From Bifidobacterium catenulatum DSM 16992 = JCM 1194 = LMG 11043 (GTDB taxonomy: Bacteria; Actinomycetota; Actinomycetes; Actinomycetales; Bifidobacteriaceae), in NCBI RefSeq assembly GCF_001025195.1, contig NZ_AP012325.1:248001-312000 (forward strand): a stretch of DNA of 64,000 bases, read 5' to 3'. A program made the position numbers and the translations under genes. Positions 56,867 to 64,000 of the stretch are shown here, in pieces (within the stretch, counting starts at the first letter, position 1; every line of letters begins with the position of its first letter). The notes below the pieces were generated by a model. It was given only the letters and a program-made list of their open reading frames with translations. It was not told the DNA's origin and made no database searches.

Positions 56867-58548
56867 TGACCGATATCATCGCAAGCCCGGCCGTTAAAGA
56901 AGCCGTGAAAATCGTGATGGAACAGCAGGAACGACTCGGCAAAAACGCAGCCGAAGCCGTCTCTGCGGCCGCAACCGCCTCCGCAACCGACGTGCCGGGC
57001 GCGTCCCAGCCAATCCGCGCATCCGTACTGCGAGCGGCACAACTCGCGCACGAAGCGGAAGATCATGCACGCAATCGCCAGCACGTTAAAGGCAAGCTGA
57101 CGGCACGCGAACGTCTCGACCTGCTGCTCGATACCGGTTCTTTTGAGGAAATCGGACGATTCTGCGGCGGCGACATCAACGGTGGTCGTGCGGGAGCGGC
57201 GGTCATCACAGGTTTCGGCGAAGTGTTCGGGCGCAAAGTCGCCGTCTATGCGCAGGATTTCTCCGTGCGTGGCGGCACTTTGGGAGTCGCGGAAGGCCGC
57301 AAGATCTGCCGGTTGATGGACAAGGCGCTCGATCTGAAAGTGCCGATCATCGCGCTCATCGATTCGGGTGGCGCCCGCATTCAGGAAGGCGTGGCCGCGC
57401 TGACGCAATACGGGCATCTGTTCCGCAAAACCTGCGATGCCAGCGGTTTCGTGCCGCAGCTTTCGCTGATTCTCGGCCCTTGCGCGGGCGGAGCCGTGTA
57501 CTGCCCGGCACTGACCGACCTGATCATCATGACCCGCGAGAACTCCAACATGTTCGTCACCGGCCCTGACGTGGTCAAAGCGGCCACCGGCGAAGTGATT
57601 AGCATGGACGATCTCGGTGGCGGCTATGTGCACAACGCCACCTCCGGCGTAGCGCACTATTTGGGCGAAGACGAAGCTGACGCGATCGACTACGCGCGAA
57701 CCGTGCTCGCCTACCTGCCGTCCAACTCCGACCTGCAGCCTCCCACCTACGCGTACGCCGCAACCCGCTCCGATCGTGACGTAGCCAAACGACTCGCCAC
57801 CATCGTGCCCGACAACGACCGCCAGCCATACGACGTGCTCGACGTGATCCGCTGCATCGTGGACTACGGCGAATTCGTACAAGTGCACGAGCTGTTTGCA
57901 AGCTCCGCAGTGGTGGGATTCGCCTGCGTGAACGGGCATCCGGTCGGCATTGTGGCAAACCAGCCGAACGTCAACGCGGGCATCCTCGACGTGGATTCCT
58001 CCGAAAAAGTGGCACGATTCGTGCGTCTGTGCGACGCGTTCAACCTGCCGGTCGTCACCTTGGTGGACACCCCCGGGTACAAGCCTGGCGCCGAACAGGA
58101 ACATGCGGGCATCATCCGCCGCGGTGCGAAAGTGATCTACGCCTACGCCAACGCGCAAGTGCCGCTGGTCACCGTAATCCTGCGAAAAGCCTTCGGCGGT
58201 GCCTACATCGTGATGGGATCCAAAGCCATTGGGGCCGACCTCAACTACGCTTGGCCATCCAGCCAAATCGCAGTGCTCGGCGCAGCCGGAGCGGTGAACA
58301 TCATCCACCGCAAAGACCTGCAGAAAGCCAAAGACGCAGGCAAAGACGTCGAAGCGCTCCGGGCTAAATACGTGGCCGACTACGAACGCACCACCGTCAA
58401 CGCGAATCTTTCGCTGGAAATGGGTGAAATCGACGCCATGATCGACCCCGAGCAAACGCGCGAAACCATCATCGAATCGCTCAAACTGCTCTCCAGCAAG
58501 AAGCGTGTGCGCAAAACCACCAAACACCATGGCAACCAGCCGTTGTGA
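56866..58548 (+). CDS. accD: Acyl-CoA carboxylase beta (carboxyltransferase) subunit
   Basis: The 560-residue carboxyltransferase of the PccB/AccD type fuses the two crotonase-like halves (KLTARERLDLLLDTGSFEE; DSGGARIQEGV; the C-terminal AYIVMGSKAIGADLNYAW). With AccBC it makes malonyl-CoA for FAS. ATG 56866 overlaps the accBC TGA, with GAAGGGGG before it. The FAS gene starts 98 bp downstream on the same strand. Confidence 0.94.
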   Translation: MTDIIASPAVKEAVKIVMEQQERLGKNAAEAVSAAATASATDVPGASQPIRASVLRAAQLAHEAEDHARNRQHVKGKLTARERLDLLLDTGSFEEIGRFCGGDINGGRAGAAVITGFGEVFGRKVAVYAQDFSVRGGTLGVAEGRKICRLMDKALDLKVPIIALIDSGGARIQEGVAALTQYGHLFRKTCDASGFVPQLSLILGPCAGGAVYCPALTDLIIMTRENSNMFVTGPDVVKAATGEVISMDDLGGGYVHNATSGVAHYLGEDEADAIDYARTVLAYLPSNSDLQPPTYAYAATRSDRDVAKRLATIVPDNDRQPYDVLDVIRCIVDYGEFVQVHELFASSAVVGFACVNGHPVGIVANQPNVNAGILDVDSSEKVARFVRLCDAFNLPVVTLVDTPGYKPGAEQEHAGIIRRGAKVIYAYANAQVPLVTVILRKAFGGAYIVMGSKAIGADLNYAWPSSQIAVLGAAGAVNIIHRKDLQKAKDAGKDVEALRAKYVADYERTTVNANLSLEMGEIDAMIDPEQTRETIIESLKLLSSKKRVRKTTKHHGNQPL

Positions 58549-58645
58549 CGGGTGCAAAGTGCGCGGATGAATCGTAAGCAAACGTAAACGCAAGAATCAA
58601 TCGCAAGAACACATCGCAAGATTTTTGAAACAAGTAAGGAACATC

Positions 58646-61600
58646 ATGAACACCTTTTTTCTTGATCGACTGAACGGTGAGCCGCACGCGCTCGCCTTCG
58701 CCGGACAATCCACCCCATGGCCGGTGGCGCTCACCGACCAAAACGCCAATCCGGTGCTCAACGAAGCGCTGCACGCCCATGCCGACGCAGCTCAGGCACT
58801 GCTGTACCCGGTGTCAGCCGACCTGCTCGCCACCACCGGCCGCCCGGTCGACCTGTTTGGATTCGAGCCGAATCCGGCACGACTCGGCGCTGCCGCAGCG
58901 GCTTCCGCAAGCGTTCCGGGCATTGCTCTCGCCCAGTTGGGTGCGCTGCTCGACGCTGCTTCTCTCGGCTACAATCCCGCCGTTGCCAAGCCGGTTGCCG
59001 TGCTCGGTCACTCCCAAGGCGTGCTCGCCGTGCACATGGTGCAGTCGATTGTCGAAGCGGGTTCCATTGAGGCGGCTTCCGCGCAAATTGATGAAATTCT
59101 TGCGATTGCCACGCTGATCGGTGTTGCCGGCACCCGTCAGGCGCGTCAGCTTGGTCTTGCCGCACGTCACGGCGAAGCCACGCCGATGCTGTCGGTCAAA
59201 GACATCACCCGTGCCCAGGTGGATGCGCTGATCAAGCGTGTTTCCGGTGCCCGCGGCCCGATTGCCGTGGCCGTCACCAATTCCGCCACGCATTATGTGC
59301 TCTCCGGCTACCCGGAGGATCTGGCCGCGTTCGGCGTGGAAGTGGCCAAGGAGCACAAGCACCAGGCCAAGCTGCGCGAAGAGAAGGTGCGTGGCGGTCG
59401 TGTGTTCGAACCGGTGCTCGAATACCTTGACGTGACCCTGCCGTTCCACAGCCCGCTCATGGCCGATGCTGTTTCACAGGCTGTTTCATGGGCGGAATCC
59501 TGCGGAATCGACGCCGACCACGCTCGCGAGCTTGCAGCCGAAGTGCTGCTCAACCATGTGGATTGGGCCGCCCGCGTGCGTGCGCTCATGAAATCCACCG
59601 ATCCGAGTGCCCTGTGGGTGTTGGACTTTGGTCCGGGAACCACCGTTGGCAAACTGTTCTCCACTGTTGCCCAAGGCACTGGTGTCGGTGTGGTGGAAGC
59701 CTCTACCGTGGCTGATCGTGGCGAGCTCTCCACGCTGGAAACCTTGCCGGAGCGCACCCAGAACTGGACCCGCTTCGCACCAAGCATCATCCACACCTCC
59801 GCTGGAGACAAGGTGCGCACCGCATTCACCGAACTGACCGGCAAGGCTCCGGTACTGCTCGCCGGCATGACCCCGACCACCGTGGAGCCGGAAATCGTGG
59901 CCGCGGCCGCCAACGCCGGCTACTGGGCGGAACTTGCAGGCGGTGGCCAGGTGACCGCCAGCGTGTTCGACCGTCATGTTGCCAAGCTAGAAGAAGAGCT
60001 TGAAGAAGGCCGTACCGTTGAATTCAACGCGATGTTCATGGACCGCTACCTGTGGAACCTGCAGTTCGGATCCCAGCGTATCGTGCCGAAGAAGCGTGCC
60101 AGCGGCACTCCGATCGACGGCGTGGTCGTGTCCGCGGGCATTCCGGAACTTGACGAGGCCGTGGAACTCATCCACAATCTCAACGCCGACGGATTCCCAT
60201 ATGTGAGCTTTAAGCCGGGTACCGTCGACCAGATTCGTCAGGTGGTGCGTATCGCCAAGGCCGTCGCTCCGGTCAAGGTGCTGATCGAAGTTGAAGGCGG
60301 TTCCGCAGGCGGTCACCATTCGTGGGAATCGTTGGATGATCTGCTGCTCAGCACCTATGCCGAAGTGCGCGAACAGTCGAACCTTGTGCTCGTGGTCGGC
60401 GGCGGCATCGGTACGCCGGAACGTGGCGCCGACTACATCACCGGCGAATGGTCCGCCGAATACGGTCGCCCGCTCATGCCGGTGGATGGCGTGCTCGTCG
60501 GCACCGCCGTGATGACCGCCAAGGAAGCGCACACCAGCCCTGAAGTCAAGCAGATGCTCGTCAACACCCCAGGCATTCCCGCCAAGGGAGCAGACGCCGA
60601 TCCGTTCGCTCCGCTGGGCGAGCAGTGGGTGCCGAGCGGCCAGGCCAAGGGTGGAGTCACTTCCGGCCTGAGCCACCTGCATGCTGACATTTACGAGCTG
60701 GAAAACTCTTCCGCACGTTGTGGACGCCTGCTGGTGCGCGTGATGAAGCATCCGGAAGAGCTGGAAAGCCGTCGTGAGGAAATCATCGAAGCGTTGAACG
60801 CCACCGCGAAGCCGTATTTCGGTGACCTGAAGGCCATGACCTATCTCGCATGGGCGCAGCGTTTCGCCGATCTCGCTTTCCCGTGGGTCGACGAAACCTA
60901 TGCCGATCGCTTCCTGCACTTGCTGCAGCGTATTGAAGCTCGCGTCACCACGCAGGAAAGCGGCGAATTCGCATCGCTGTTCGCATCCCGTGCCGATGTG
61001 GAATCCGATCCGCACGCGGCCATCGCCAAGCTTGCCGAAGTCTATCCGCAAGCCGACGAACTGACCGTCACCCCGATGGATGAAGCTTGGTTCCCGGTGC
61101 TCGTGCGTGAATATCCGAAGCCAATGCCGTTCGTGCCCGTCATCGATAACGACCTGCTGCGTTGGTGGGGTCAGGACCAGCTGTGGCAGTCCGAAGACTC
61201 CCGTTACTCCGCCGATTCCGTGCGTATTATTCCTGGTCCGATCTCCGTCGCGGGCATCACCACCGTTGACGAACCGGTCGCCGACATTCTTGGCCGTTTC
61301 GAAGCGACCATGGTCAAGCGCGTTTCCGCAGAATCGCCGATCGCAGCTAAAACCGCGTTCGCCCAGCTCGGCGCGGCATCTTCCGCAGAAGAATTCATTC
61401 GCAAATCCCCGAACATTTCGTGGGTGGGCCATCTCATGGCAAACCCGGCATACGGCACTAGCAACGGTGACGCCAACTATGAGATTCGCAAGATTTCCAG
61501 CGAAGGAAGCGTCGAAAAGTACGATCTCGACATCCATCTCGATACCTACTGGGACAACGATCCGGACGGTGGCAAGTCCAAGCATGCCGTACGAGACATC

Positions 61601-64000
61601 GTCATCCCGCTGAACGTAGACGGCAACGAATCCGGGCTCTTCCCGGTGGTCGACCGTGACCGCCTACCGGAACACGTGTACCGTATGCTTGCAGACACTG
61701 CCGGCATTGGTAACACCGCCATTACTGGAGACAAGCTCACCGCCATGCCTGTTATTGAACAGGTGGCTGACAAAGCTTCCTATCCGTTCGGCCAGGCGCA
61801 TGCCAGCTACACGCTGTCCGCCAACCTCGGCTTCGACCATGAAGCGGCCACCGGCGGCGCGCTGCCAAGCAACCTGGTGCCGTCCCGCATCGCACCGGAC
61901 GCGCTCGTCGGACCGGCATGGCCCGCCATCTACGCGGCCCTCGGATCCGTGTACGTCAACGGCTTCCCGGTGATCGAAGGCCTGCTCAACGCAGTGCATC
62001 TCGACCATCTCATCGAACTGGAAGTCAGCGAAGACGAACTGCTCAAGCATATCGGCGAACAAATCGCGCTGACCAGCTGGGCCGAAGACTACTTCGAATC
62101 GGCATCCGGCCGTGTGGTGACCATCCACGTCACCCACAGCACGCAAGACGGCACCGTGCTTGCCAACGAAACCGAACGTTTCGCCATCCGTGGTCGTGCA
62201 TACTCCGACGCACTGCCGACGGAAGCACCAGACTATGGTGGAATCGACGCGGAAATCGAAAGCACTCCGCGCCGACTGCTGCGCCGCGTCAAGGTGACCG
62301 CTCCGCACGAGATGACCGCCTTCGCACGTACTTCCGGCGATTTCAACCCGATTCACACCTCGCATCGTGGCGCTGCTGTTTCCGGTCTTGCGGCACCGCT
62401 CGTGCACGGCATGTGGCTCTCCGCAACCGCACAATACGCGGTGCAGGCGCTTGACGGCAAGGGTGCGCACTATGAAATCGCAGGCTGGACCTACAACATG
62501 TACGGCATGGTGCAGCTCGACGACGAAGTGGAAATCTCCATCGAACGCGTCGGACGCGTGGCTCACTCCGGCATGGTGCTCGAAGTGACCAGCCGTATCA
62601 AAGGCAACATCGTGTCTCGTGGTACCGCCATCGTGCGCGCGCCGAAGTCCGCGTTCGTATACCCGGGCCAGGGCATACAGCAGCAGGGCATGGTGCTCGA
62701 CGAGCGTGCCAAGTCCCCGGCCGCACGAGACGTATGGAAGCGTGCCGACAAGGTGACCCGCGAGAAGCTTGGATTCTCGATCCTTGCCGTCGTGCGTGAC
62801 AATCCGAAGGAACTGACCGCCAACGGCGTGACCTACCGCCATCCGGAAGGCCTGCTCAACCTGACCCAGTTCACGCAGGTGGCGCTCGCCACCGTGGCAT
62901 TCGCCCAGACCGCACGTCTGCGCGAAGCCGGCGCCGACATTTGGCCTGCCTATTTCGCAGGCCACTCGCTGGGCGAATACAACGCGTTGAGCTCCTTCGC
63001 CGGCGTGATTCCGCTGGAAACCGTGATCGAACTCGTGTTCCACCGCGGCTCCACCATGCATCACCTCATTCCGCGCGATGCGAAGGGCCGTTCCAACTAC
63101 CGTATGGGTGCGTTGCGTCCGAACCAGTTCGGTGTGGGCGATGACGGTGTGCGCGAGTACGTTGAATCCGTGTCGAAGGCTTCCGGCGAGTTCCTGCAGA
63201 TCGTGAACTACAACCTGGCTGGCCAGCAGTATGCCGTGGCAGGCACCATTGCCGGTTTGAAGGCGCTGAAGGCCGATTCCAGCCGCCGCGTGGCCGAATA
63301 TGGCGGCAAGCCAGCGTTCATGCTGGTGCCGGGCATCGATGTGCCGTTCCATTCCACGCTGCTGCGCAAGGGTGTGCCGGAATTCCGTGACAAGCTTGAC
63401 GCGCTCCTGCCGCAGACCATCGATTACCGTGGCCGCCTGGTCGGACGCTACATTCCGAACCTGGTTGCGGCTCCGTTCGAAATGACGAAGGAATTCGCGG
63501 CCAAGATTCTCGAAGTCGTGCCGTCCGAGCGCATTCAGGCCGCTTTGGATGATCCGCAGATTTGGGATTCCTATGCTGCTGATGATCAGAAGCTCGGCCG
63601 ATTGCTGCTTACGGAACTGCTGTCTTGGCAGTTCGCCTCTCCGGTGCGTTGGATTGAGACGCAGGCTCTGCTGTTCGGTTCCTCCGAGCAGGGCGGTCTT
63701 GGTGTGGAAGAGTATGTTGAGGTTGGTCTCGGCAATGCTCCGACGCTCGCCAATCTGGGTTCCAAGACGTTGCGTCTGCCGCAGTTTGCCGGTCGCGATG
63801 TGACGGTGTACAACGTTGGTCGCGATGAAGGCCGCGTGTACATGACTGATTCCGATTCGTTGGTTCCGGAAGAAGATGCTGACGATTCTGCGGTTGCGAC
63901 TTCTGCTTCTTCTGCGGCTGCTGCTCCGGCTGTTGCCTCAGCTCCTGCGGCTGCTCCTGCTGCTGTTGCGGAAGTTCCGGTTGTTGCAGCTCCCGCCGGC
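58646..64000 (+). CDS. fas: Type I fatty acid synthase, N-terminal 1785 codons (partial)
   Basis: The open frame runs off the right edge, so only the first part of the multienzyme is seen. In order there is an acetyltransferase domain (Ser123 in GHSQG), an FMN enoyl reductase (GMTPTTVEP, GGSAGGHH at 551-558), a central region with a hot-dog dehydratase (DFNPIH, Asp1232-His1237), a malonyl/palmitoyl transferase (Ser1441 in GHSLGE), and the start of an Ala/Pro-rich linker that normally precedes ACP. The AT-ER-DH-MPT order matches bacterial and fungal FAS I. ATG 58646 follows AGTAAGGAAC. Confidence 0.95.
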   Translation, partial: MNTFFLDRLNGEPHALAFAGQSTPWPVALTDQNANPVLNEALHAHADAAQALLYPVSADLLATTGRPVDLFGFEPNPARLGAAAAASASVPGIALAQLGALLDAASLGYNPAVAKPVAVLGHSQGVLAVHMVQSIVEAGSIEAASAQIDEILAIATLIGVAGTRQARQLGLAARHGEATPMLSVKDITRAQVDALIKRVSGARGPIAVAVTNSATHYVLSGYPEDLAAFGVEVAKEHKHQAKLREEKVRGGRVFEPVLEYLDVTLPFHSPLMADAVSQAVSWAESCGIDADHARELAAEVLLNHVDWAARVRALMKSTDPSALWVLDFGPGTTVGKLFSTVAQGTGVGVVEASTVADRGELSTLETLPERTQNWTRFAPSIIHTSAGDKVRTAFTELTGKAPVLLAGMTPTTVEPEIVAAAANAGYWAELAGGGQVTASVFDRHVAKLEEELEEGRTVEFNAMFMDRYLWNLQFGSQRIVPKKRASGTPIDGVVVSAGIPELDEAVELIHNLNADGFPYVSFKPGTVDQIRQVVRIAKAVAPVKVLIEVEGGSAGGHHSWESLDDLLLSTYAEVREQSNLVLVVGGGIGTPERGADYITGEWSAEYGRPLMPVDGVLVGTAVMTAKEAHTSPEVKQMLVNTPGIPAKGADADPFAPLGEQWVPSGQAKGGVTSGLSHLHADIYELENSSARCGRLLVRVMKHPEELESRREEIIEALNATAKPYFGDLKAMTYLAWAQRFADLAFPWVDETYADRFLHLLQRIEARVTTQESGEFASLFASRADVESDPHAAIAKLAEVYPQADELTVTPMDEAWFPVLVREYPKPMPFVPVIDNDLLRWWGQDQLWQSEDSRYSADSVRIIPGPISVAGITTVDEPVADILGRFEATMVKRVSAESPIAAKTAFAQLGAASSAEEFIRKSPNISWVGHLMANPAYGTSNGDANYEIRKISSEGSVEKYDLDIHLDTYWDNDPDGGKSKHAVRDIVIPLNVDGNESGLFPVVDRDRLPEHVYRMLADTAGIGNTAITGDKLTAMPVIEQVADKASYPFGQAHASYTLSANLGFDHEAATGGALPSNLVPSRIAPDALVGPAWPAIYAALGSVYVNGFPVIEGLLNAVHLDHLIELEVSEDELLKHIGEQIALTSWAEDYFESASGRVVTIHVTHSTQDGTVLANETERFAIRGRAYSDALPTEAPDYGGIDAEIESTPRRLLRRVKVTAPHEMTAFARTSGDFNPIHTSHRGAAVSGLAAPLVHGMWLSATAQYAVQALDGKGAHYEIAGWTYNMYGMVQLDDEVEISIERVGRVAHSGMVLEVTSRIKGNIVSRGTAIVRAPKSAFVYPGQGIQQQGMVLDERAKSPAARDVWKRADKVTREKLGFSILAVVRDNPKELTANGVTYRHPEGLLNLTQFTQVALATVAFAQTARLREAGADIWPAYFAGHSLGEYNALSSFAGVIPLETVIELVFHRGSTMHHLIPRDAKGRSNYRMGALRPNQFGVGDDGVREYVESVSKASGEFLQIVNYNLAGQQYAVAGTIAGLKALKADSSRRVAEYGGKPAFMLVPGIDVPFHSTLLRKGVPEFRDKLDALLPQTIDYRGRLVGRYIPNLVAAPFEMTKEFAAKILEVVPSERIQAALDDPQIWDSYAADDQKLGRLLLTELLSWQFASPVRWIETQALLFGSSEQGGLGVEEYVEVGLGNAPTLANLGSKTLRLPQFAGRDVTVYNVGRDEGRVYMTDSDSLVPEEDADDSAVATSASSAAAAPAVASAPAAAPAAVAEVPVVAAPAG

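Noticed and set aside
56698..58593. 631-codon antisense frame opposite accD
   Set aside because: Shadow of a GC-rich coding strand. The sense strand encodes a clear carboxyltransferase.

Overview
The window is a stretch of an actinobacterial chromosome, almost certainly a Bifidobacterium. The evidence is a type I (multidomain) fatty acid synthase next to a fused biotin carboxylase/BCCP, moderately high GC, an RNase E/G with a long Arg-rich N-terminal tail, an actinobacterial DUF3039 protein, and several genes that appear to be read from leaderless mRNAs. It is mostly core chromosome. I see no prophage, insertion sequence, rRNA operon or CRISPR array.

Positions 1-16600. A minus-strand translation group (rpsP-khpA-rimM, then the first codons of trmD at the left edge) is separated from ffh by a plus-strand membrane phosphoesterase-like gene. 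Next come a low-GC XRE regulator plus nucleotidyltransferase pair (candidate toxin-antitoxin or abortive-infection module), cysS, a class I glutamine amidotransferase, an ABC-F ATPase, a lipoprotein, and a DUF4143 ATPase whose promoter carries four boxes spaced exactly 33 bp. The ilvB-ilvN operon and rnc follow.

Positions 16900-31600. A minus-strand group (coaD, a coiled-coil protein, yceD, rpmF), a DUF3039 protein, a divergent aldo/keto reductase-MerR pair, rph-rdgB, pncB, two tandem FemAB-like peptidoglycan bridge enzymes, tRNA-Thr and tRNA-Leu, an AEC permease and pgi.

Positions 31600-50100. rplS with a structured leader, lepB-rnhB, an ABC exporter pair, a second AEC permease, dapE, RNase E/G, rplU-rpmA-obg, proB, an aspartate-type aminotransferase, tRNA-Trp-secE-nusG and rplK-rplA.

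Positions 50100-64000 form a lipid-synthesis island: a PucR-type HTH regulator resembling FasR, a large polytopic membrane protein of unknown function, birA, bioY, accBC, accD and the first 1785 codons of fatty acid synthase. BirA and BioY supply biotin to AccBC, AccBC-AccD make malonyl-CoA, and FAS consumes it.

The most interesting signals are the XRE/nucleotidyltransferase pair with a palindrome spanning its start codon, the 33-bp-phased boxes at the DUF4143 promoter, a start-codon-proximal box shared by coaD, the PucR-type regulator and accBC, and several unexplained intergenic repeats.
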